Below, one piece after another: positions 54,194 through 61,979 of a stretch of DNA of 64,000 nt. Both the position numbers and the translations under genes were made by a program. This DNA is from DATNPX01 sp036702975 (GTDB lineage: Bacteria; Cyanobacteriota; Vampirovibrionia; Obscuribacterales; Obscuribacteraceae): assembly GCA_036702975.1 (NCBI GenBank), contig DATNPX010000056.1, positions 201,736 through 265,735 on the forward strand, read 5' to 3'. Under the pieces are notes generated by a model. The model was not told the DNA's origin, did not search any database, and saw only the letters and a list, made by a program, of their open reading frames with translations. Within the stretch, counting starts at the first letter, position 1; each line of letters starts with the position of its first letter.

Positions 54194-55439
54194 ATGCCAA
54201 AGATTACTGCCAAATTTATTGAAGGGAAAGTGACGTTTCCTGCCGCCGGGCAGCTAATTATTCGTGATGATGAATTAAAAGGCTCCGGTCTACGGGTAAC
54301 TAAAGGATGCATTACTTTCGTGGCAGAGTGCACCGAGAACGGAAAGCGTCGGAGGATTACACTCGGTCGGTATGACCATGACACCGGAAGAGGCTCGCTC
54401 TAAAGCGCGAAAATTGCTGCCAGGAACTGTTCTCACAAAGCTACCTGAATCTAAGTCATCAACTGTTACTCTGAAAGAGGTCTTTCAGAAATTTTTAGCG
54501 CTTAGAAAGCTGCGCCCAAATACCATTAGAAATTACACGCAGGTCACCAGTCGCTGCTTCGGAGATTGGCTTGATTTGCCTGTTACCAGCATAACCCGGG
54601 ACATGATTCATTCGCGGCATCAAGCGCTAACGCGAACTACTAAACAGGGCACGTCTGGTCAAGTGCAGGCAAATATGACTATGAGAATACTGAGAACCGT
54701 GCTGAACTTCGCGGCCAATAACTTTGAGACGGCCGACGCTCAGCCCATTATCACCTTGAATCCAGTAAGAACGCTATCGCAAAATAGAGCATGGCATTCC
54801 GAGAGGCGAAGGCGCATCATAATACCCGACCACAAGTTGGGTGACGTTTACCACGCGATAATGTCTTTAAGACAAATATACATTAGAGATTATTTGCTGC
54901 TTTTGATGTTGACAGGTCTGCGGAGAAAGGAAGCTTCGCCTCTTCTTTGGAGCGATGTTTATCTTGAAGCTCGGATGATCACAATTCGGGCCGAGGTCGC
55001 CAAAAACAAAAGAGAACATTGCCTTCCGCTCACAGATTTCTTATGCTTGCTATTGAGCCATCGGAAAGAGAATCGCAGGCACGACAACGACTATGTGTTT
55101 CCCGGCCGACGAGGAGGACCGCTAATTGAGCCAAAACAAGCCGTTTGTCGCGTTATTGAAAAGAGCGGTTGCAATTTTGTTTTGCAAGATCTGAGACGCG
55201 GGTTCATAACGCAAGCCGCTAAACTCTCGGTTCCACACCACATAATCAAGAAACTGGTTAATCACGTCGCGGCGAATGATGTCACTGATGGCTACATCGT
55301 CATTGATACGGAGCATCTGCGTGAACCCATGGCTTTGATCAACAACCGGTTCTTGACGCTCTTTGGCTGTAGCATTGCCGACTGGCAGAACAACAACCGC
55401 ACAGTTGGGCAGTGGGTGATTGGTGCCACACGGCGCTGA
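54194..55439 (+). pseudogene. Tyrosine recombinase 3, frameshifted and active-site mutated
   Basis: It starts as an intact copy (MPKITAKFIEGKVTFPAAGQ) but lacks two bases after 54374 relative to recombinase 2 (TAT GGA ACC becomes TAT G-- ACC), shifting the frame; the rest is open to 55439. In the catalytic part the HxxR histidine is replaced by Gln (LQDLRRG, codon 55185-55187), although R, K, second H and Y remain. Other changes include LKGSGLRV and SDVYLEARMIT. Two independent lesions argue for decay rather than programmed frameshifting. Confidence 0.9.
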
Positions 55440-55465
55440 ACCATTCGTCACCAAGCGTTCGCGGA

Positions 55466-55496
55466 TGACAGTCGCCCTTAAAAAAGGTCGGCTGTC
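55466..55496 (+). terminator. Decayed terminator after recombinase 3
   Basis: GACAGTCGCCCTT and AAGGTCGGCTGTC still pair with mismatches. It is homologous to 51885-51914. The following ~280 bp to the core is the conserved module tail without a gene. Confidence 0.6.
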
Positions 55497-55778
55497 AATT
55501 TCTACAAAGAGTTTTTTGCTGACTTGCTACATTTTGCTACAGAAATTAAAAAGTATTGATCGCCAAAAGCTTGATGAAAACAGCATCTCAGCGAACTCAG
55601 AAATCTGTTGGGATGACTCATCGGCTCCGCTCGCTACAGATTTGATACAACTGAGATAATTCTCATCAGAACGCCGAATCGATCACATGAACTTTCAGAG
55701 CGAGATGCACTTGATGCTGGCATCTTTGATGACGCTAAAAGCGGTGTCACTGAGATTACCGAAAACCGCCACCTTTAG

Positions 55779-55823
55779 ATCAATTATCCTGGCAGTGGAA
55801 ATTACTCTCAGTTTACCTATGAT
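55779..55823 (+). repeat. Tip core, copy E
   Basis: Encodes INYPGSGNYSQFTYD and is almost identical at nucleotide level to copy A of the expressed rhs over the core itself. The sequence before it (GVTEITENRHL then TAG) belongs to the D/E/H type. Confidence 0.85.
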
Positions 55824-56537
55824 GCACGGAGTCAGCTTGTTAAGCTCGTTGAAATGGTAGCCGGCTCAGTTGTCAGCACCAAACAATCCATCTGGCAGGA
55901 CGACAGATTGCTCGAAAATCGAGATGCGACAGGCGCCATGGTAAGCAAATTTTATCCATACGGACAAACAATCTCTGGAGCGAACTATTTCTATGCAAAG
56001 GACCATTTAGGCTCGGTTCGCACACTTTGCGATAGTACAGGAACCACACAAGCCGTATATTCATATGACCCATTTGGTAACAAAACCAAGATTTTGGAAT
56101 TACAGTCTTCAGACTATCAGTTTACTGACGGATGCTACTTTCATTCGAACAGCGGGCTCCTATTAGCGCAGTCTAGACAATATTCCACGCATCTATCTCG
56201 CTGGTTAAATCATGATCCGATGGGCGAGTCGCAAGGTCTTAACTTGTACTGTTATGTAGACAACCGACCGACAATGGAAATAGATCCGAGTGGGTTGTTC
56301 CCGCACCTTGGAGCTGGTACCATGCCTGAACTTCATCCTCCTTTCAGAAACTGCATCGGTGGGGATCTTAAGTGCTGTGGGTTCAATCGTAATAAGTGTG
56401 AAGATCGGTGCCCACCCTGTACTCCGTTTAAAGAAGCTTTGAAACGAGTTAAAGATCCAGACTGGCCACACTATCCTACGACAGGAGAATGTTTTGGTTG
56501 TTGCGCAGGTCAGTATAATAACTGCAAAACCAAATAG
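55779..56537 (+). CDS. Orphan Rhs tip E with short cysteine-rich C-terminus
   Basis: Open from the core, which is immediately preceded by TAG (HL-stop-INYPG). Tip motifs: DHLGSVRTLCDSTG, DPFGNKTKI, LSRWLNHDPMGESQGLNLYC, DPSG. The specific end is only ~85 residues and Cys-rich: NCIGGDLKCCGFNRNKCEDR, CPPCTPFKEA, CFGCCAGQYNNC. It could be a compact disulfide- or metal-stabilised effector, or a truncated toxin. Its core sequence (GGCAGTGGA, TCTCAG) is closer to the expressed rhs than to copies C or D. Confidence 0.7.
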   Translation: MNYPGSGNYSQFTYDARSQLVKLVEMVAGSVVSTKQSIWQDDRLLENRDATGAMVSKFYPYGQTISGANYFYAKDHLGSVRTLCDSTGTTQAVYSYDPFGNKTKILELQSSDYQFTDGCYFHSNSGLLLAQSRQYSTHLSRWLNHDPMGESQGLNLYCYVDNRPTMEIDPSGLFPHLGAGTMPELHPPFRNCIGGDLKCCGFNRNKCEDRCPPCTPFKEALKRVKDPDWPHYPTTGECFGCCAGQYNNCKTK

Positions 56538-56651
56538 GAAGAATTGACGTTGGCAACGTCATGTTTATTATTAGAACATCTGGAGAACCATTTTGGGCAT
56601 GCGCTGAACCCGGCAGCTTAGGCGCTGGTGGTGGATAAATAGAACAACTGC

Positions 56652-57605
56652 ATGAACAGACGTGAACTTTTTGTATGTGCATTTCAAGGAAAAGAACTTC
56701 AGTTATCTGATGCGGAGAAGCTCGAGAAGAGACTATCAAAGACACCTCTCGATTTGACTAGCAGACTTACTCTTTTGGGATTCTACACGCATGTGGACAC
56801 TCAAGGTGGTACAAAAAGTTACAACAAATTTGCCCATGTAAGATGGCTCATTGAAAACCAATCGAATCTTCCAAGCGTTCTACACGAGTTCGTGTCGCTG
56901 AAGAATTTTCCCGAATTCCTTTGGCTGCAAGCCGCAAAAGGATGGGAACAGCAAGTGGCTAAAAACCCGCAAGACCCGGTGGTGCTGCTAAATGCCTCAT
57001 TGTTCCTTTTTGACAGGGACTTCGATCGTGGATTTTCAATGTTGACGCAACTTCAAAACATGTTTCCCGACAACCTGCAATACCTGCAACTCACGTGCTC
57101 GTGGTCCTTCAAGGCTATGTTGGAGTTCGAGCATGACACTCGCCACCTCAATTTCGCAGAGCGTATAATTCAGGATGGAAACGCCTGTATTAGGATCGGT
57201 GGGCTCAATGTCGCTGATTTATGGACAATCTATTCTCAATTGAGCTATGCCGCCTACGAACTGGACGACTTAGAGCAAGCGATTTATTACACTGAGCAGG
57301 CACCAAGAAGCTCAACGCTTTCACCATCACCTCTGCAATTCAAAAATTCAAGGCTTGGACTGGTAGCGCTAAAGCGCAATGATACAAAGACAGCCAAGGG
57401 ATATCTACTCAATTCAGTCTGTCCACAATTTTTTCCATATCGGCTAGCGGTAGCACTTTCATCTGTTGGCGAGCATGAAGCTGTAAAAGAGTGCATTGCA
57501 GAATACCTGAAATGTGAAACAGCTCGATTAGACATTGAAGTCGCTTTAAATGCCATTAAAGGAGGCTTGGTGCCTTTAGTCAACGGTTGTCCGTTCGTTC
57601 TCTGA
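56652..57605 (+). CDS. Candidate immunity protein E, TPR-like
   Basis: A 317-residue cytoplasmic protein with helical repeat pattern (NPQDPVVLLNASLFLFDRDF, DNLQYLQLTCSWSFKAML, LSYAAYELDDLEQAIYYTEQ) resembling tetratricopeptides. No signal or membrane helix. It is 114 bp after tip E, the usual place for the immunity gene, but much longer than the others. A protein-wrapping solenoid could neutralise a cytoplasmic toxin. The gap upstream holds a 25-codon frame at 56561 (MFIIRTSGEPFWACAEPG) that may be a relic of another toxin end. Confidence 0.5.
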   Translation: MNRRELFVCAFQGKELQLSDAEKLEKRLSKTPLDLTSRLTLLGFYTHVDTQGGTKSYNKFAHVRWLIENQSNLPSVLHEFVSLKNFPEFLWLQAAKGWEQQVAKNPQDPVVLLNASLFLFDRDFDRGFSMLTQLQNMFPDNLQYLQLTCSWSFKAMLEFEHDTRHLNFAERIIQDGNACIRIGGLNVADLWTIYSQLSYAAYELDDLEQAIYYTEQAPRSSTLSPSPLQFKNSRLGLVALKRNDTKTAKGYLLNSVCPQFFPYRLAVALSSVGEHEAVKECIAEYLKCETARLDIEVALNAIKGGLVPLVNGCPFVL

Positions 57606-57655
57606 TGATGTCTGTCCTGTACGTGTATTTATTATCTCGACATCAATAATCATGC

Positions 57656-58254
57656 TCAATCAGAGAAATGACAGATTCAACTGGAGCCGTCAAATCTCAG
57701 TATGTTTATGGTCCGTTTGGTCAGGTTTCGCAGATTGCCGGGTCAGCAAGTGCGGATTTCTTGTTCGACGCATACTATCAACACGCTCAGAGCGGGCTAT
57801 TATTGACAAGAACCAGAGCATATAGCGCGACAAGTGGACGTTTTTTGAACCGAGACCGTGCCGGCGAAACTTTCGGTCCAAACCTGACGGTAGTGCCGGA
57901 GGGCCAGGTTCAGGTCCTGGCACAGGAACTGGAACTGGAACGGGTAGTAGCACGCCAGGCGGTTCAAACGGTGGTTTTGTCAATCCACTTGTCGGTGATC
58001 CGAGTAAGGGTATTCCGCCAACAGAGGGGGCAAATCCTGATCCATTTGTGGATGCGATCATTCCTAGTTGCATAGTCGGTGGCGGTTATTTAGGCTGGAA
58101 ATGTTGCGTGAGACGGTTAGAAAACACTTTAAATAATTTGGGAGATTCACCGTTGAGGGCTCCCGGACCTGAAGCCACGAATCTTGAGGATGAGATAGAT
58201 CGCTATTATGACTTGGTTAGAAAAATATTGGAAAGCCTCCGGTTTAAGGGATAA
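57656..58254 (+). pseudogene. Broken Rhs tip F (no core, internal deletion and frameshift)
   Basis: Homology starts abruptly at SIREMTDSTG, so the core and about 75 codons are missing. It continues through GPFGQVSQIAG and SGRFLNRDRAGETFGPNL. There the usual NLYGY..N.P...DPDG segment collapses: the sequence jumps from PNL to PDGSAGGPG with a frame change. In the second frame the end reads GSSTPGGSNGGFVNPLVG, FVDAIIPSCIVGGGYLGWKC and EIDRYYDLVRKILESLRFKG, a short helical possible toxin remnant. Both lesions make it non-functional even if recombined. Confidence 0.8.
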
Positions 58255-58312
58255 TAGAAATGCTCAACCTAATGGCTATTGCGTTGGTCCTACCGCACTG
58301 AAGTGCTTCAAC

Positions 58313-58789
58313 ATGAATGATTCGGCTAGACTCACAGAAAATGCATTGAGAGCATTCATGTTTGCCCAGCAAGAAGCTTACAACCGACAGCACGATAAGT
58401 GTGACGTGGATGATCTTTTTTACGGAATCGCGGCATCGGACGAAAGACTTACTTCTGAAATTTTGAATGGAGCCGGAATCACACACCAAAATATTCATAG
58501 GTACATCATGGCTGCGCCCAGTGGTAAGAGTCCTGCTGCAACAGAAGAAGGACTTCCGCTCTCTTCTAGTTTCAAAAGAGCGTTTGAACTTGCTTTCGAG
58601 GCTGGGGACAGCCATAGACATAAGAAAATCGATTGCATACATATTCTCCATGGTCTTCTCAATACAGCAGTAATTGAAGATCTGGTTCCACTCATGCAAG
58701 CTTTAAAGGCGAACACTGATACTCTGAGGTCTGAAACATACCACCTTCTGAGCTATGAAGTCGATAGTAGCGATCAAGGTCTGCTCTAG
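58313..58789 (+). CDS. Stand-alone Clp_N-domain protein, candidate immunity protein F
   Basis: About 140 residues match the duplicated Clp amino-terminal repeat: LTENALRAFMFAQQEAYNRQ, DVDDLFYGIAASDERLTSEI then, after a linker, LSSSFKRAFELAFEAGDSHR and DCIHILHGLLNTAVIEDLVP. In ClpA/ClpC this domain receives substrates and adaptors; here no AAA+ module follows. The frame is open from 58208, overlapping tip F, but ATG 58313 directly precedes the domain. As the gene behind a tip it is probably an immunity protein that folds on its toxin, possibly with a link to proteolysis. Confidence 0.7.
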   Translation: MNDSARLTENALRAFMFAQQEAYNRQHDKCDVDDLFYGIAASDERLTSEILNGAGITHQNIHRYIMAAPSGKSPAATEEGLPLSSSFKRAFELAFEAGDSHRHKKIDCIHILHGLLNTAVIEDLVPLMQALKANTDTLRSETYHLLSYEVDSSDQGLL

Positions 58790-58799
58790 AATGGCATGA

Positions 58800-58840
58800 A
58801 AGCATGCCAGGCAAGCATTTGCGCAATATCACTCGTTTTG
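58800..58840. repeat. Intergenic repeat (pair with 50171-50211)
   Basis: Second copy of the repeat found after immunity C, here between the Clp_N gene and the recombinase 4 remnant. Confidence 0.6.
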
Positions 58841-58889
58841 CCTCGCCGTCTACTTTTTGTCTACTTTTAAGAGGTCGATTTCATTGGTG

Positions 58890-59500
58890 ATATTGAGCAA
58901 TAAATTCATTGAACATGAGGTCAAATTTCTAGACACCGGACAGGTGATATTAGGGACGACCTGCTGGAGGGTTTCGGTCTTCGTGTCTCACAAACTTGCA
59001 TGTCTTACATCGTGAAGTGCCGAGTTGGTGGCAAAGTAAAACGCATAACGCTAGGAAGGCATGGTCCTCTTACCGCAGATGAAGCGAGGAAGAAAGCACA
59101 GAAGATGCTGATGGATATTCAATCCGCAAAGACAACTGTTTCAATTCCAACACTTGAACAAATACTGGAGGAATATCTTGCATCACGGAAGTTAAGGCCG
59201 AACACGATCAAAAACTACACCATGAGCATTAGACACTGTCTTAAAGACTGACTACAGTTGCCAGTTACCGGGATTACCAAAGAAATGGTACTGGCGAAGC
59301 ACGAGCTTACCCGTCCAACGAAGTGGGGTACACCTGGCGAATTACAAGCGAACATAACGATGAGAGTTTTGCGGACTCTTCTGTACGATGCAGCGAACAG
59401 CAGCTTCACTATCGAAATCCTTGGGGTGGTTATTACACTCCGCCGCCTATCCAGATGCCGAGATACGTGGCATAGGACTAACTCTTCCGCGTTGGGCTAA
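58890..59500 (+). pseudogene. Tyrosine recombinase 4 remnant
   Basis: Translated pieces follow the recombinases: NKFIEHEVKFLDTGQV, then after a frameshift near 58950 DDLLEGFGLRVSQTC, VKRITLGRHGPLTADEARKK, KLRPNTIKNYTMSIRHC, a TGA at 59249 in place of the conserved Trp of DWL, LPVTGITKEMV, and QANITMRVLRTLL. Similarity fades near 59480 and the entire catalytic domain is missing. Its sequence differs from both the 1-type and the 2/3-type, so it was a third lineage. Confidence 0.88.
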
Positions 59501-59546
59501 ATTTTGCTACTGTAAAAGTGATTCCCGCAGACGGTTTAAAGGATCA

Positions 59547-59804
59547 ATGCTCATCAAGTCACTTCGTACAACCGTCGTGATTTCCTCAGTGATTTGCGCG
59601 CTCGTGAGTGTGGTCGCTGCGAGCACGTCTGTCGTTTACTTGGCTGCACCAATGACGGTAGCTACCGGGTACCCCGGAACCGTAGTGTTAAGTAGTACCG
59701 CTTCGAATTTTCAAGCAGGACTGGTTTTCATCGTGGCTGGAACATTACTAGCACTAGCGGCGATCGTTCTGTACCTGCTATCAAAGCGAGTTCCCGTGAA
59801 ATGA
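59547..59804 (+). CDS. Small two-helix membrane protein, possible orphan immunity gene
   Basis: 85 residues with two membrane helices (VVISSVICALVSVVAAS and AGLVFIVAGTLLALAAIVLYLL) linked by a Thr/Ser/Gly-rich external loop. ATG 59547 has AGGA just upstream. It lies after the recombinase 4 remnant and before tip G, with no toxin of its own. Such genes are typical leftovers of toxin-immunity turnover, kept for protection. Function is inferred from context only. Confidence 0.45.
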   Translation: MLIKSLRTTVVISSVICALVSVVAASTSVVYLAAPMTVATGYPGTVVLSSTASNFQAGLVFIVAGTLLALAAIVLYLLSKRVPVK

Positions 59805-59969
59805 TCCAAAACTCAGACTTGTCTGTTTGTCTGCGAATACCGTTGTTATTGAGGCGAGTTGAGCGGTGATTTGATAATGCCAAAGTTGCTTGTCGCTATC
59901 TCGTTTGAAGTTTCTCTAAGATACCGAATATGATGGCAAGACTGAGGATCTGAGATCCGCTGGCTAGAG

Positions 59970-60014
59970 ATCAATTATCCGGGCAGTGGAAATTACTCGC
60001 AAGTTGTGTACGAT
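59970..60014 (+). repeat. Tip core, copy G
   Basis: Encodes INYPGSGNYSQVVYD; divergence begins at the right end. The preceding sequence (RWLE) is unlike the B/C or D/E/H types. Confidence 0.85.
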
Positions 60015-60944
60015 TGCAACGGACGCGTCGTGTTAATTAAAGAAATTACGAATTCAAGCACAACGAGCACCCAACAGCTCATTTGGGACGATGAAGACAT
60101 CAGTGAATCAAGAGATTCGACGGGGACTACGATCTCGCAATACTTCGACTACGGACAGCGAACATCTGGAGCCAACATATTTGCAACGAGGGATCAGTTG
60201 GGCTCTATAAGAACAACTACCAATGGCTCTGCTGTGGTTCAGGCAGCCTTCTTGTACGACGTGTTTGGGCGAACGACATTGACAGGTCTTGCAAGTGGCG
60301 CATTAGACCACCAGTATAGCGGCTACTTTACTCACACAAGAAGCACGTTATCACTAACGAGTCATCGTTTCTATTCAGCTGTTCTGGGCCGATGGCTCAG
60401 CAGAGATCCTATTGGAGAGGATGAATCTCATAATCTTTATGACTATGTCGTTAATAACCCCATAAACCTGATCGATCCAGAAGGACTCTATGGCTATGGG
60501 TTAGAGTACCCCGGATATCCCATAACAGTACCACCTGGCTTGCCATTTGTTGGAGGCCAGACTTACCCAATTGGTCATGCTGGAGTCTTGGGTATGGATC
60601 CCAAAACGGGTTGCACTAAGTATTATGAGTACGGTCGGTATGCTTCTAATTTCGGGGAAGTTCACGACCCAACTCCGGTTCCGAATGTTCGACCATTCAC
60701 TCCGGAAAAGGGACCGGATCCAGATGATCTGAAAAAGGTTCTGCAGTGTTGTGCAAAGAGATACGGGCATGGAATAACGCCGAAAACCACTCCGCATCCG
60801 AACGCGGACTTCAATAAGATCGTGTCATTCTGCGAAGCCAGGAAGAAGAACAAGAAACGAAAGCCATATAGCTGGCTACCTCCACAAAATACCTGCTACA
60901 CCTTCAGAGACGATGCTCTCCACGCCGGTGAATCCAGTGACTAA
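59970..60944 (+). CDS. Orphan Rhs tip G with permuted papain-like toxin candidate
   Basis: Open from the core (INYPGSGNYSQVVYD); tip motifs DQLGSIRTTTNGS, DVFGRTTLTG, LGRWLSRDPIGEDESHNLYD, DPEG. The specific end (~150 residues) has IGHAGVLGMDPKTGCTKYYE and YGRYASNFGEV near its start and PPQNTCYTFRDDAL near its end. His first and N-x-C later is the order of circularly permuted NlpC/P60 (LRAT-like) enzymes, so an amidase or acyl-cleaving activity is plausible. The neighbouring single-pass membrane protein fits an envelope target. Confidence 0.75.
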   Translation: MNYPGSGNYSQVVYDCNGRVVLIKEITNSSTTSTQQLIWDDEDISESRDSTGTTISQYFDYGQRTSGANIFATRDQLGSIRTTTNGSAVVQAAFLYDVFGRTTLTGLASGALDHQYSGYFTHTRSTLSLTSHRFYSAVLGRWLSRDPIGEDESHNLYDYVVNNPINLIDPEGLYGYGLEYPGYPITVPPGLPFVGGQTYPIGHAGVLGMDPKTGCTKYYEYGRYASNFGEVHDPTPVPNVRPFTPEKGPDPDDLKKVLQCCAKRYGHGITPKTTPHPNADFNKIVSFCEARKKNKKRKPYSWLPPQNTCYTFRDDALHAGESSD

Positions 60945-61296
60945 AGTCCTATCTCGAACAATTCTCGTAATCGCAATCATTGAGGCGGCGGTCATTGCTT
61001 GGCTTGTTTACACCGTTATTGATCAGTCAATCACGGTCAGCTATCACGAAGATCATATACAGCTGCTCGGAAGTTTCGCGGAAAAGCATGGAAAAATCTT
61101 ACTGGCACTTTTGAAGGGAAAGAGCAGAACGGATGTCAAAAAATTATTGAATTCCATAAGCTCTCCTGATTTGATTGTAAAATCGGACGGACCGAGCTTA
61201 ATTGTTGAAGATCTAGAATTTAAATTCAGAGATGACGTACTCTTCGATATCTGCTCAAAGAGCGACGATTTTAAGCCGTCGAAGAATCGGCGCTGA
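60913..61296 (+). CDS. Candidate immunity protein G, single-pass membrane protein
   Basis: One N-terminal membrane helix (ILVIAIIEAAVIAWLVYTVI) then ~85 residues outside, Lys/Asp-rich with a helix (FAEKHGKILLALLKGKSRTD) and strands (PSLIVEDLEFKFRDD). The ATG at 60913 overlaps tip G by 32 bp; GTG 60928 or 60937 are alternatives that reduce the overlap. The overlap implies co-translation with the tip in the original unit. A periplasmic domain fits protection against an envelope-acting toxin. Confidence 0.55.
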   Translation: MLSTPVNPVTKVLSRTILVIAIIEAAVIAWLVYTVIDQSITVSYHEDHIQLLGSFAEKHGKILLALLKGKSRTDVKKLLNSISSPDLIVKSDGPSLIVEDLEFKFRDDVLFDICSKSDDFKPSKNRR

Positions 61297-61324
61297 TCGA
61301 TTTGTTTGATGTTTGCAAAATTTG

Positions 61325-61485
61325 TGGTGAATGGGTAGTGGGGTGACGACAGCAAAACGACGAGCAACTCTAGCTGGCCATACCGAGATGACCATTCTGA
61401 GCCACCGCATGCGGTGGCTCTTTTGTTTCGAGCACTCACCACATCTGCTTAGCCATCATCCGCTTAACAGCAGCGCTTTGTTTGA
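61325..61485 (+). pseudogene. 3' scrap of a type-1 tyrosine recombinase gene plus its terminator
   Basis: GAATGGGTAGTGGG and the following ~40 bp equal the last codons of recombinase 1 (WVVG..RQQNDEQL and stop), with a TGA replacing one Arg codon. Homology continues through the terminator and ~60 bp beyond. Everything upstream of the last ~14 codons is gone. From here to the core at 61935 I see no gene; 61800-61934 resembles the D/E module tail. Confidence 0.85.
61399..61424 (+). terminator. Terminator retained after the recombinase scrap
   Basis: GAGCCACCGC and GCGGTGGCTC form a perfect stem followed by TTTT, homologous to the terminator at 48141-48170. Confidence 0.8.
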
Positions 61486-61934
61486 AGGCAACCCATTAAT
61501 TCATTTAAAAAGCTGACCATAAGGAGAACTGTTCCTTCATTTGTAATCTTACCATGGTTGATACTAGCAGTAGTGCCGATACCAATTAACCTACAAACAT
61601 TCTTTCCTCGCGTAGTTGCTGCCCATTACAAGAAAGTTTGAGCAGTCAACCTCGGCATAGCCGCCCGAAAGGGCTTGAGGTTGGCTGTCCAAGCGCTTGC
61701 AATATGATCATGCTAGCGAGGATGAGATTTTTTCGCTCTGAGTTTTGATATTAGTGATTCTCCTTCCATGACCATCTCCCGGAGGAGTCGAACTGCTTCG
61801 ATTCGGGCTGAGATAATTCTCGTCAGAATGCCGAATCGATCATATGGACTTTCGAAGCGAGATGCACTTGATGCTGCATCTTTGATGACGCTAAAAGCGA
61901 TGTCACTGAGATTACCGAAAACCGCCACCTTCAG

Positions 61935-61979
61935 ATCAATTATCCTGGGTCTGGAAATTACTCGCAATTTACATATGAC
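61935..61979 (+). repeat. Tip core, copy H
   Basis: Encodes INYPGSGNYSQFTYD with AAATT-ACTCGC-AATTT. Its left neighbour (VTEITENRHLQ) is the intact form of the D and E pre-cores. Confidence 0.85.

Larger units (their letters stand above)
54041..55822 (+). repeat. Long direct repeat, copy 2 (recombinase 3 module)
   Basis: Partner of 50452-52240. It carries the inactivated recombinase 3 and the same downstream region, ending in the core of tip E. Confidence 0.8.

Noticed and set aside
54194..55439. Programmed frameshift in recombinase 3
   Set aside because: No slippery heptamer at the site and a second lesion (His to Gln in HxxR); simple gene decay is more economical.
48078..61516. Short plus-strand frames starting MGSGTTTAKRRATL (48078) and MGSGVTTAKRRATL (61331)
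   Set aside because: Both are a shifted frame across the 3' end and terminator of a recombinase gene; their similarity reflects DNA homology of that end, not a protein.
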